From: Clostridia bacterium
GTDB lineage: Bacteria > Bacillota > Clostridia > Oscillospirales > CAG-272
Assembly: GCA_017463445.1 (NCBI GenBank)
Contig: JAFTPF010000144.1
Location: 1 to 39,101, forward strand
DNA length: 39,101 bases
Direction of reading: 5' to 3'
The notes beneath the pieces were generated by a model. That model was not told the DNA's origin, did no database searches, and saw nothing but the letters and a program-made list of their open reading frames with translations. Of this stretch, positions 8,964 to 16,855 are shown piece after piece. The position numbers and the translations under genes were made by a program. Every line of letters begins with the position of its first letter. Position 1 is the stretch's first letter.

Positions 8964-10058
8964 ATGGCTTTCGAAGAAACTATGGAAGAATTCAAGATCA
9001 AAATTAAAGTAATCGGCGTAGGCGGCGGCGGTAACAACGCAGTCAACCGTATGATCGACGCAGGTGTCAAGAACGTTGAGTTCGTGGCAGTCAACACCGA
9101 TAAAGCAGCTCTGCTCAAGTCCAAGGCAACCACCAAGGTCGCGATCGGCGAAAAGCTGACCAAGGGTCAGGGCGCAGGCTCCAACCCCGAGGTAGGCGCA
9201 TCCGCCGCCGAGGAGAACGCAGAGGACATCACTGCAGCCATCAAGGGTGCAGATATGGTCTTCATCACTGCCGGCATGGGCGGCGGTACCGGTACCGGTG
9301 CAGCACCCGTGGTTGCCAAGATCGCAAAGGAACTGGGCATCCTGACCGTTGCAGTCGTTACCAAGCCCTTCAGCTTTGAGGGCGCCAAGAGAATGAAGCA
9401 GGCCGAGGGCGGTATCGAGCGTCTGAGCGAAAATGTTGACTCTCTGCTGGTTATCCCCAACGAGCGTCTGAAGCAGATCAGCACTACTCGTATCACGTTC
9501 CTGAACGCATTCTCTGAGGCTGACAACGTGCTCAAGCACGGCGTACAGTCCATCGCCGATCTGGTTACCTCTTTCGGCGTGATCAACCTGGACTTCGCTG
9601 ACGTTACTACCATCATGAAGAACGCAGGCATGGCACACATGGGTGTCGGTGCTGCTCAGGGCAAGGAAAATGCTGCTGAGGCTGCACGCGCTGCGATCTC
9701 CAGCCCTCTGCTGGAAACCTCCATTTCCGGCGCACGCGGCATTCTGGTTAACATCACCTGCTCCGCAGACCTTGGTCTGGAGGAGATGGATGCTGCAACC
9801 AGCATGATCACCAGCGAAGCATCTCCCGATGCCACCATCATTTGGGGTGCGATCATCGACGAGAACCTGGAAGACGAGATGCGAATCACCGTGATCGCTA
9901 CCGGCTTCGTCAAGGACGAGAAGGACAGCCTTGCCGCTCCCGTTGAAGAGCCTGCAAAGCCCTCCCTCAGTGAGATCGTGACCAAGAAGGACGAGCCCGA
10001 AGAAGATAAGACCGACAAGCTTCTGGGCGACATCTTCCTGCTGAACCGCAAGAAGTAA
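8964..10058 (+). CDS. ftsZ: Cell division GTPase FtsZ
   Basis: Tubulin-like GTPase that forms the division ring. The 364 residues begin with a short lead, then [18 protein letters not shown] (nucleotide-binding), the tubulin signature GGGTGTG at residues 106-112, and the T7 synergy-loop region ([11 protein letters not shown]) for GTP hydrolysis. A variable linker rich in Glu, Lys and Pro follows from about 325. The C-terminal tail reads [10 protein letters not shown] where the usual conserved tail is of the DIPxFLR type, so the proline is missing and the spacing is altered. The start is fixed by GGAGG before ATG 8964. Codon use is more biased (GAC, CTG, AAG rich) than in the neighbours, as expected for a highly expressed gene. 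A strong terminator follows. Confidence 0.98.
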   Translation: MAFEETMEEFKIKIKVIGVGGGGNNAVNRMIDAGVKNVEFVAVNTDKAALLKSKATTKVAIGEKLTKGQGAGSNPEVGASAAEENAEDITAAIKGADMVFITAGMGGGTGTGAAPVVAKIAKELGILTVAVVTKPFSFEGAKRMKQAEGGIERLSENVDSLLVIPNERLKQISTTRITFLNAFSEADNVLKHGVQSIADLVTSFGVINLDFADVTTIMKNAGMAHMGVGAAQGKENAAEAARAAISSPLLETSISGARGILVNITCSADLGLEEMDAATSMITSEASPDATIIWGAIIDENLEDEMRITVIATGFVKDEKDSLAAPVEEPAKPSLSEIVTKKDEPEEDKTDKLLGDIFLLNRKK

Positions 10059-10074
10059 TTTTACTTAACCGATC

Positions 10075-10104
10075 AAGAGCCTGCCGTACGGCAGGCTCTT
10101 TTGC
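10075..10104 (+). terminator. Rho-independent terminator after ftsZ
   Basis: A perfect 26-bp palindrome (10075-10100; left arm AAGAGCCTGCCG) is followed directly by a T-run. It ends the cell-division cluster. Confidence 0.93.
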
Positions 10105-10133
10105 TAAATCTCTATCTCGAAAGGATCTGTTTT

Positions 10134-11849
10134 ATGATCAAACGATTTGCTGCGTATTACAGGCCGCATATGAAGGTGTTCATCGCTGACCTGGCGTGTG
10201 CGCTGGCGCTGGCGGTGATCGATCTCTTCTACCCGATGATCACCCGCAGTATGCTGGATGAATACATCCCCGAAAAGAATATGAAGCTGCTCCTGATCTG
10301 GTCGGGCGTGGCGGTCATCCTTTATCTGGTCAAGCTGTTTTTCAACTATTTCGTCACCTATTACGGTCACGTGATGGGCGTTGATATGCAGGCGGATATG
10401 AGACGGAAGGTCTTTTCTCATCTGCAGGATCTGCCGTTCTCCTACTATGACGACCACAAGACCGGCACCATCATGTCCCGCGTGGTCAACGACCTGTTCG
10501 ATGTCTCCGAGCTGGCACACCACGGACCGGAGGATCTTTTCCTCTCGGCGGTTTTGCTGGTAGGCTCGTTTATCCTGATGGCGGGGATCAATCTGCCGCT
10601 AACGCTGATCGTTTACGCCGCTTTGCCGATCTTCTTGATCTACATGATGCGAAAGCGGATCGATCTGTCCGCTGCCTTCAAGAATAACAAGGTGGAGATC
10701 GGTGAGGTCAACGCCGCGCTGGAGAACAGTCTGTCGGGCATCCGCGTGTCCAAGTCCTACACCAATAAAACTCACGAAATGGAGCGTTTTGAAAACCGCA
10801 ATCAACGCTTCGTGGAAGCCAATAAGCGTTCCTACAAGGTCATGGCGCACTTCCATCCCGTCACCGCATTTATGACCGATTTTCTCAATCTGGTGGTGAT
10901 GATCGCGGGCGGCATCTTTGTGTTCAACGATTGGATCACGGTAGGCGACTTCGCGGCGTTTATCATCTTCGTGAACGTCTTTATGAACCCCATCCGCAAG
11001 CTGATCGCCTTCGTGGAGCAATATCAGAACGGCATGGCAGGCTTCGTCCGCTTTACCGAGATCATGGACGAAGTCGGTGAGAAAGAAGCCCCTGATGCCG
11101 TTTCCGTGGGCAGACTGGAGGGCGAGATCGCGCTGGAGGGCGTCACCTTCGCCTATGACGAGCATAAGAACATCCTTACCGATCTGTCCCTAACTATCCC
11201 GAAAGGCGAGCGTGTGGCGCTGGTAGGTCCCTCAGGTGCAGGTAAGACCACCATCTGCAACATCATCCCCCGATTCTATCCCATCTCTGCTGGATCGATC
11301 ACCATCGATGGCATCGACACCGCTACGATGACGCTGGAATCGCTGCGCCAAAACATCGGTATGGTGGCGCAGGACGTATTCCTTTTCACCGGAACCATCT
11401 ACGAAAACATCGCCTACGGCAAGCAGGGTGCCACTCGCGAGGAAGTTGAAAAAGCCGCCAAAGACGCCAACATCCACGATTTCATCCTCACCCTTCCTGA
11501 GGGCTACGACACCTTTGTGGGCGAGCGGGGCGTGAAGCTGTCGGGCGGTCAGAAGCAGCGAATCTCCATCGCCCGCGCATTTCTGAAGGATCCCGCTATC
11601 CTCATCCTCGACGAAGCCACATCTGCCCTTGATAACGCCACCGAGCTTGCCATCCAGCAATCTCTCGACCGCCTCTGCAAGGGTCGCACTACCCTCGTCG
11701 TCGCTCACCGCCTCTCCACCATCAAGAATGCCGACGAGATCATCGTCATCGGCGACGAAGGCATCCTCGAGCGCGGCAGCCACGCCCAGCTTATGGCAAA
11801 CGAGGGCATCTACGCTGACCTCTACAATTCCCAATTCGCGAATTTGTGA
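10134..11849 (+). CDS. ABC transporter, fused permease and ATPase (multidrug/lipid exporter type)
   Basis: Half-transporter of the type IV exporter class; it should dimerise in the membrane and export a substrate at the cost of ATP. The 571 residues comprise six membrane spans (about 15-300, with the conserved ICL region DVSELAHHGPEDLF) and a nucleotide-binding domain. The NBD has Walker A GPSGAGKTT near residue 365, Q-loop VAQDVFLF, signature LSGGQKQR, Walker B ILILDEATSALD and the H-loop AHRLSTIK. GAAAGGA (10119-10125) is 8 nt before ATG 10134, so the in-frame extension to 10101 is not used. It stands alone between the ftsZ terminator and the repeat region. Its substrate cannot be told from the sequence. 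Confidence 0.93.
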   Translation: MIKRFAAYYRPHMKVFIADLACALALAVIDLFYPMITRSMLDEYIPEKNMKLLLIWSGVAVILYLVKLFFNYFVTYYGHVMGVDMQADMRRKVFSHLQDLPFSYYDDHKTGTIMSRVVNDLFDVSELAHHGPEDLFLSAVLLVGSFILMAGINLPLTLIVYAALPIFLIYMMRKRIDLSAAFKNNKVEIGEVNAALENSLSGIRVSKSYTNKTHEMERFENRNQRFVEANKRSYKVMAHFHPVTAFMTDFLNLVVMIAGGIFVFNDWITVGDFAAFIIFVNVFMNPIRKLIAFVEQYQNGMAGFVRFTEIMDEVGEKEAPDAVSVGRLEGEIALEGVTFAYDEHKNILTDLSLTIPKGERVALVGPSGAGKTTICNIIPRFYPISAGSITIDGIDTATMTLESLRQNIGMVAQDVFLFTGTIYENIAYGKQGATREEVEKAAKDANIHDFILTLPEGYDTFVGERGVKLSGGQKQRISIARAFLKDPAILILDEATSALDNATELAIQQSLDRLCKGRTTLVVAHRLSTIKNADEIIVIGDEGILERGSHAQLMANEGIYADLYNSQFANL

Positions 11850-11959
11850 TGGGGCTCTGCCCCAAACCCCGCCAAGGGCTCTGCCCTTGGATTCCGGTCG
11901 CTTTCTTGTAAGAAAGCGACGCAAAGAACTTTTATAAGCCCGACGAGTACTCGTCGGGC
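11850..11959 (-). repeat. Composite palindromic repeat, copy A
   Basis: Read on the minus strand the order is: hairpin GCCCGACGAG/CTCGTCGGGC (11938-11959), linker TTATAAAAGTTCTTTG, hairpin GTCGCTTTCTT/AAGAAAGCGAC (11897-11920), CGG, hairpin CCAAGGGC/GCCCTTGG (11872-11890), and a fourth small hairpin TGGGGC/GCCCCA (11850-11864). The same order occurs in opposite orientation at 14837-14927. The block starts one base after the ABC transporter stop and may also end its transcript. No protein-coding potential is evident. Confidence 0.85.
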
Positions 11960-11988
11960 AGAATATACAGTTACGCAAATGCTCAGCC

Positions 11989-12113
11989 AAGGAAGGTGAG
12001 GATGAGAGGAGCAGTTCACGAAGTGAACTGCGGAGAGAAGGAGAGGAAAACTTCGGCGTCTGAGATGGTTTCCTCTCCTTCTCTCCTTGCAATTCCGTAG
12101 GAATAGCTTCCTT
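11989..12113. other. Branched structured element (possible RNA or mobile repeat)
   Basis: An outer helix AAGGAAG (11989-11995) with CTTCCTT (12107-12113) encloses three stems: GCAGTTCAC/GTGAACTGC (12011-12031), a perfect 18-bp stem 12032-12049 with 12069-12086, and ATTCC/GGAAT (12092-12104). The layout resembles a four-way junction. I cannot assign it to a known RNA family. It could be a repeat unit or an RNA. The rest of the gap to 12180 is AT-rich, with nothing else I can call. Confidence 0.5.
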
Positions 12114-12180
12114 AGCTTCCTAACGATCTTCATCAATCAAACAATTCACGCAATTTCAATAAAAAAATTTCCAAATCCCC

Positions 12181-12223
12181 AACCTTTTCAACTTCCCATG
12201 TGTCTAATAGTCAGAAGCTTCTG
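12181..12223 (+). promoter_or_regulatory. Candidate ECF-type autoregulated promoter of the sigma factor gene
   Basis: AACCTTTT (12181-12188) and GTCTAATAG (12202-12210) resemble the AAC-type -35 and CGTC-type -10 of ECF sigma promoters, with 18 nt between AAC and GTC. A perfect 12-bp palindrome CAGAAGCTTCTG (12212-12223) lies where transcription would begin. It is 40 nt upstream of the sigma gene, so self-activation is likely by analogy with other ECF genes. Confidence 0.5.
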
Positions 12224-12249
12224 AAAACCACAACAGAAAGGACACGCAA

Positions 12250-14787
12250 ATGATCTATTCGGAACAAAACGACGCTATGCTGGTGACCCTCACCCTGACC
12301 GGCGATCAATCGGCTTACGAAGCGCTGGTCATCCGCTGGCAGAAGGCGGTACTCGCCTCGGCAAACGCTATCACCCGCAACCATTATATGGCAGAGGACG
12401 CCGCACAGGACGCCTTCGTCTCTGCATGGATGAAGCTGGACAGCCTGCGAGAAGCCGACAAATTCGGCGCGTGGGTGTGCAGGATCGCCAAGAATCGCGC
12501 CAAGAATATTGTCAGTCGCTATCGGGAGTGGGTCAGCCTGGACGATCTCCTGAATCTGGACGAGACCGCCGAGCGTTTTCCCGAAGAGCTCATCGGCGTG
12601 ACCGATCCTCATGAAGCGCTCCACGACAGTATCGGCGCACTGCCCGAAAAGGTTCGGCAGGTGATCCACCTCCACTATTTCGAAGGCTATTCCATCGCAG
12701 AGATCGCAGACCGTCTGCGGGAGCCGATTGGCACGGTCAAATGGAGACTTTCGGAGGGTCGGAGGATCATCAGAAAGGATTTGGGTGCTGTGAACGAAAG
12801 AATTGACGATACCTTAGTAGAAAAGGTAATGAAACGGGTTGCCGAGCTGAAGCTCTGGCGGCTCAAAAACAATACGGTAGGCTTTGAAGCCGCCTATCGC
12901 GAAGTGCTTGCGGCAGTAGAAGAACTGCCCGAGTCTAAGGAAAAATACCACGCCATGGCAGATGTCCTGCAACTGGGCTGGTGGTGGCTCCCCGGTGCGA
13001 AGAACGACGCTCTCCGTGCACGCATCAAGGAAGCGGCAGAGAAGGGCGGCAATTTAGACGTGCTGTGTAATATCATCCACGGCGAGAGCGATAAGCTGTC
13101 GGGCAAAGACAAGATCGAATTTATCCGTGACAAGCAGATTCCTCTGCTGGAGCAGATCGGCTATCCCGAAGGTCTTGCCGAGGAATGGTTCTGGCTGGGT
13201 CAAGCCTATCGGGATAACGGTCAGATCGACGAAGCGCTGGATTGCTATCGCAAGGTGTTGGAGATCGCTCCGCCTTCTTATGTCTACTACGGCAATGCCA
13301 TAGCCGCCATCGAGTGCGAGACATGGGCAAGAGAGAAGGACTTTGACAAGCTTGTTTTTTCTGCTTGCGGAGAAGAATATCGCATCATCGACGGTGCGAC
13401 TCGTTTCTGGTCGCAACCCGGTTACACTCGAGGGAATGCCCAAAGCATTGAGGAAGGGGCTCTCTATTATTACGCTTCCCGTTGCGATCACTATTTTATA
13501 GATCCCGCTATGAAGGTGGGAGAAGTCAAGCTCTCCAGCGACGGCGTATCCACTCTCACCTTTTCGGCGGATGATGTGACTGTAGAAACTCCTTGCGGCA
13601 GATTTGAAAACTGCCAAAAATGGATCACCCATTACGAGAACCGTTGGCAGGGCAACTTGACGACCGCTTATTATAAGGACGGTGTGGGCATGGTTCGCTA
13701 TGAGCGGAAAACATCCAATGACAATGTAGCCTACCTGCTCAGCGAATACAGTATCAGTGGCGGCGAAGGCTGTTTCCCTCTGGCTGTCGGTAACCGTTGG
13801 TACTATGAGAAGGAAGGAGAGAATACCGACTATTCCATCCATTTGGCCCAATACGAGGTTACGGGGAGCGAGGACAACCGCTATGTGCTGAGCTCTATCA
13901 ATACTGTTCACCGCCACGCGTGGGACGATGCAAATTGGAATGATACAATGCTCCGTATGCGTTACGGCTATGATACCCGGATCTCCGACAATGAGTGGCG
14001 CCTCAATGACGTACGTCCGCTCATCGAGCAGGCAGAACGGCTGGCATCTACCGATTACGAGAAGGTTCATACCCGTGTTGCCAATAAGGTCATGCGTAGA
14101 ATTTTAGACACCGATACCAACTTCACTCCCGATGCTACTGAATTTGGACTTTGGAACTTCTTCCAGCGCTTTGAAGTGAGCGAAAATCGAGGGGAGATCA
14201 CCATCAACGATCCCAACCGACGCTATTCCTTCGAGTGGAAAGAGTATTGCGGCGGCGAACGCTATCCTCTACTGATGAATTTCATGTATGAGATGCTCAG
14301 CGATAATATCGGCTGCGTTTGGTTGGACGATTGGACACCCGGTGTAGTCACTACGCTCAAGCGAACCCATTGGGGAACAGAGTTGACCATTGATCTTTCC
14401 GTCACCAATGTCGGTACGATCACTACGCCTGCAGGCAGTTTTGACAATTGCCTCTCGGTTGCGCTGAATATCAAGGGGCTGGACGGTGGTGCCTCCTATC
14501 AAGGCGATCACAAAACCTTCTACTACGCTCCCTCCATCGGTATCGTCCGTATGGACAGCGCAGATGCGGAAGGGAAGCCCAACGCCCGCTACGACCTCAC
14601 CGCTTACGAGGGAGTTGGCGCCGCCGACGAGTATTTCCCTATCTTCGACGGACTCTTCCGTCGCTATGAAGCACAGGGGCTGCCCGAACACTTAATCGGT
14701 GCGGTGGAGTACACCTGCGTGACCTCTCCCAAGGGCTCGCTGGTTCTCTTCGCCGATCAAATCGGTTTGGAGACGATCCAAAAGTAA
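12250..14787 (+). CDS. ECF RNA polymerase sigma factor with long TPR-like and repeated beta-rich C-terminal extension
   Basis: The first 180 residues are an ordinary ECF sigma factor: region 2 (AEDAAQDAFVSAWMKLDSL) and region 4 (LPEKVRQVIHLHYFEGYSIAEIA with GTVKWRLSEGRR). A helical segment (about 195-345) includes one clear TPR-like unit, EEWFWLGQAYRDNGQIDEALDCY. Next comes a beta-rich extension with internal duplication. TPCGRFENC (about residue 446) and YKDGVGMVRYE match TPAGSFDNC (about 725) and YYAPSIGIVRMD. The header EEYRIIDGATRFW matches GCFPLAVGNRWYYE and DEYFPIFDGLFRRYE. No membrane segment or signal peptide is visible and no anti-sigma gene is adjacent, so the extension may itself regulate the sigma domains (inference). 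ATG 12250 follows GAAAGGA. A typical ECF sigma is about 180-200 aa. Confidence 0.85.
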   Translation: MIYSEQNDAMLVTLTLTGDQSAYEALVIRWQKAVLASANAITRNHYMAEDAAQDAFVSAWMKLDSLREADKFGAWVCRIAKNRAKNIVSRYREWVSLDDLLNLDETAERFPEELIGVTDPHEALHDSIGALPEKVRQVIHLHYFEGYSIAEIADRLREPIGTVKWRLSEGRRIIRKDLGAVNERIDDTLVEKVMKRVAELKLWRLKNNTVGFEAAYREVLAAVEELPESKEKYHAMADVLQLGWWWLPGAKNDALRARIKEAAEKGGNLDVLCNIIHGESDKLSGKDKIEFIRDKQIPLLEQIGYPEGLAEEWFWLGQAYRDNGQIDEALDCYRKVLEIAPPSYVYYGNAIAAIECETWAREKDFDKLVFSACGEEYRIIDGATRFWSQPGYTRGNAQSIEEGALYYYASRCDHYFIDPAMKVGEVKLSSDGVSTLTFSADDVTVETPCGRFENCQKWITHYENRWQGNLTTAYYKDGVGMVRYERKTSNDNVAYLLSEYSISGGEGCFPLAVGNRWYYEKEGENTDYSIHLAQYEVTGSEDNRYVLSSINTVHRHAWDDANWNDTMLRMRYGYDTRISDNEWRLNDVRPLIEQAERLASTDYEKVHTRVANKVMRRILDTDTNFTPDATEFGLWNFFQRFEVSENRGEITINDPNRRYSFEWKEYCGGERYPLLMNFMYEMLSDNIGCVWLDDWTPGVVTTLKRTHWGTELTIDLSVTNVGTITTPAGSFDNCLSVALNIKGLDGGASYQGDHKTFYYAPSIGIVRMDSADAEGKPNARYDLTAYEGVGAADEYFPIFDGLFRRYEAQGLPEHLIGAVEYTCVTSPKGSLVLFADQIGLETIQK

Positions 14788-14794
14788 TCATAAC

Positions 14795-14829
14795 AAAACC
14801 GCTCCGAGCGAAAATCTCGGAGCGGTTTT
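14795..14829 (+). terminator. Terminator after the sigma factor gene
   Basis: AAAA, then the stem CCGCTCCGAG (14799-14808) / CTCGGAGCGG (14816-14825) with a 7-nt loop, then TTTT. The flanking A and T runs make it potentially active in both directions. Confidence 0.92.
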
Positions 14830-14836
14830 ATATTGT

Positions 14837-14927
14837 GCGGGGCAAGAATTTGCCCCGCATTTTTATAAAGTTCTTTGTGTCACTTTCTTTCAAGAAAGTG
14901 ACCGGGTTCCAAGGGCAGCGCCCTTGG
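14837..14927 (+). repeat. Composite palindromic repeat, copy B (inverted relative to copy A)
   Basis: On the plus strand the order is: hairpin GCGGGGCAA/TTGCCCCGC (14837-14858), linker TTATAAAGTTCTTTG, hairpin GTCACTTTCTT/AAGAAAGTGAC (14879-14902), CGG, hairpin CCAAGGGC/GCCCTTGG (14909-14927). It ends exactly one base before the stop codon of the minus-strand GH76 gene. The first hairpin differs in sequence from that of copy A but keeps its position, and the second has paired G-to-A and C-to-T changes. Confidence 0.87.
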
Positions 14928-16502
14928 TTACCACCAAGGTTCGCAGTTGAACATCAGCGCAATCGCGGCTGAGCAGCCCCAAGGATCGTAATACTGATCC
15001 TTGGTCTTGTCAGCCCATGCGGTCCAAACGATGTCTTCTTTGTTGCGGTTGGCAAAAGCGGTGTCAGCGTTGAGCTGCAGCCAGGTCAGAACCTCACGGT
15101 CGTTGGCGTATTCTGCATAGCGGTAGAACCAACGGGTCAGAATGCCCTTGAAGCCGATCAGGTCGGCACCCGATGCCTCACCGTTCAGGACGCCGTTCTT
15201 GTTGTCCAGCTTGGTCATACCGTATTCGACTGCCTTTGCGGCGTAGTCCATGTACTTCTGATCGCCGTACTTTTCGTGCAGCAGCGTGCAAGCACCGACG
15301 AAGGTGCCCTGATTGTAGGTAGATGCCCAGTAATTGTAATTGCCGTCGGTCATCTTACAGTCGTAAACCTTACCGGTATCTTCTTCAAACAGAACCTCAA
15401 ACTCCCATTCCATGACTTCCTTGGCTTTCTCGTAATAGCTGTCGTCACCGGTAGCCTTGCCGATCAGACAAGCGGCGATGGAAGCAGGGCACTGGATGCA
15501 GGAGTTTTTGGTATTTTTCTGGTCATCCTTCCACCACAGACCGCCGTCCAGAACATCGGGAGAGTATGCGCGCGCCCACATGATGTCGAAATTGTTCTTG
15601 GCAATGGTCAGATACTTTTCGTTGCCTGTGAAGTTATACAAACGGGTAAAGCCGATGCAGACCCATGCAATATCATCGTTAAATGCGTTGTTTGCGCACC
15701 AGTTGACATTGACGTTTGCGCCGTTAAAATGCAACGATGCGATTTTTTCGGCATAGCTCAGATACGTTTTATTCTCAGTCTGCTCGTATGCATCCAGAAC
15801 GGCTTCCAGAATTTCAGCAGTATCCCAGAATTCGGTGCCGTTGATCTGTCCGCTGTGCAGGATAAACTTATCAACATAGCCATCGAAGATAACGTCTCCC
15901 ATTTCGGTATAGGTCATACCGTTTTGCGCACTGATGTTGAAATCAACTGTTCCCTTGTAATAGAAATCATCGGGAAGTGCGTCGATGGAGAAATCGGCGT
16001 TCAGATAATTGGCGGCAAAGTATCCCACAGCCTGATTGGTGGCGCGCTCGGTCGTTCCGCAGATGACCAGCTTGGGACCGTCTTTTTTGATGACATACTC
16101 ATTATCCCCCAGACCCTCTAATGCGGCAGCAGATTGAGGGCGGCGGGTAGAGCCGATCAGAATCTCTTTGGCGTTAATGTATACACTATCCTCTACAGTA
16201 TAATCTTGTGAATCGGTAGTGCGTTCCAACTCGATACCCACGATATCTCGAATATAGTCGCGAAGCTGCAAGCTGGAGGTTCTGTCCAAGGAATCGCGTG
16301 ACGCGCTGTCTGCACGAACGATTTTATACTCTGCAAGCGGATGGAGACCGGCGGGATCGTTTGCAGCAGGGTCGCCCGTTGTGGTAGCAGCTGAATGATC
16401 GGCAGTCGTATTGGCGCTGGATGAATTATCGGAACAAGAGCTCAGTCCGACAGCAGAATATAAAAGGATGCCTGCCAAGAGGAGGGATAAAGATTTTTTC
16501 AT
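14928..16502 (-). CDS. Lipoprotein glycoside hydrolase, family GH76-like (alpha-1,6-mannanase type)
   Basis: Secreted, lipid-anchored enzyme. The start is ATG 16502, placed by GAAAGGA upstream; the in-frame TTG at 16520 lies before that site. Residues 1-23 form a lipoprotein signal with lipobox L-S-S-C (Cys23), followed by a Ser/Thr/Ala-rich linker. A domain of about 150 residues (45-190) resembles accessory domains found before glycosidase modules. The (alpha/alpha)6 catalytic part begins near 200. NAFNDDIAWVCIGF carries the Asp-Asp pair (D276, D277) expected as the catalytic acids of GH76, and GGLWWKDD and NSCIQCPASIAA also fit. Known GH76 enzymes cut alpha-1,6-mannan, for example of yeast walls. 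The substrate here is inferred. The gene is divergent from GH36, with its own strong promoter. Confidence 0.82.
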   Translation of the reverse strand: MKKSLSLLLAGILLYSAVGLSSCSDNSSSANTTADHSAATTTGDPAANDPAGLHPLAEYKIVRADSASRDSLDRTSSLQLRDYIRDIVGIELERTTDSQDYTVEDSVYINAKEILIGSTRRPQSAAALEGLGDNEYVIKKDGPKLVICGTTERATNQAVGYFAANYLNADFSIDALPDDFYYKGTVDFNISAQNGMTYTEMGDVIFDGYVDKFILHSGQINGTEFWDTAEILEAVLDAYEQTENKTYLSYAEKIASLHFNGANVNVNWCANNAFNDDIAWVCIGFTRLYNFTGNEKYLTIAKNNFDIMWARAYSPDVLDGGLWWKDDQKNTKNSCIQCPASIAACLIGKATGDDSYYEKAKEVMEWEFEVLFEEDTGKVYDCKMTDGNYNYWASTYNQGTFVGACTLLHEKYGDQKYMDYAAKAVEYGMTKLDNKNGVLNGEASGADLIGFKGILTRWFYRYAEYANDREVLTWLQLNADTAFANRNKEDIVWTAWADKTKDQYYDPWGCSAAIALMFNCEPWW

Positions 16503-16537
16503 AAGTCCAAATCCTTTCAAATTAAGTAATTATCTAT

Positions 16538-16566
16538 ATTGTATCAAATTTTTTGGTATTAGTCAA
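16538..16566 (-). promoter_or_regulatory. Sigma-A promoter for the GH76 lipoprotein
   Basis: On the minus strand, TTGACT (16566-16561), 17 nt, then TACAAT (16543-16538), 36 nt before the start codon. The sequence between this and the GH36 promoter (about 16567-16776) is AT-rich and holds an inverted repeat AAATTGC-TATT-GCAATTT (16730-16747). I see no gene in it. Confidence 0.75.
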
Positions 16567-16776
16567 TAGATTTTTGAAGTAAATAGACAAAATTCTGTAG
16601 TGTTGCGATAGAAGCGAGATTGGTAGAAAAAAGATATAGGAAAAGTGCCCGAGTTATGTTGAAATAAGGTTCTGCGCTTGACTACGCACCGATTTAGCTA
16701 CACTCGTTTGTAGTTTATTATTTGTCCGTAAATTGCTATTGCAATTTGCGATATTAAAAAAACGTATGAATACTAA

Positions 16777-16814
16777 ACAAGAATCTTGTGATCTGGCGGG
16801 AGTTATGTTATAAT
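16777..16814 (+). promoter_or_regulatory. Promoter of the GH36 gene with overlapping inverted repeat
   Basis: TTGTGA (16786-16791), 17 nt, then TATAAT (16809-16814), with TG at 16806-16807 giving an extended -10. A perfect inverted repeat ACAAGA-A-TCTTGT (16777-16789) overlaps the -35, a position where a sugar-responsive repressor could block polymerase (inference). Confidence 0.75.
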
Positions 16815-16855
16815 GATGTTATCAAACCACCCACTACAGAACAAAGGAGTTCATT

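Noticed and set aside
11850-12249. Short open frames in the 400-bp gap after the ABC transporter
   Set aside because: They consist of repeat and hairpin sequence (low complexity, Ser/Arg/Leu rich translations) with no start signals. The region is non-coding.
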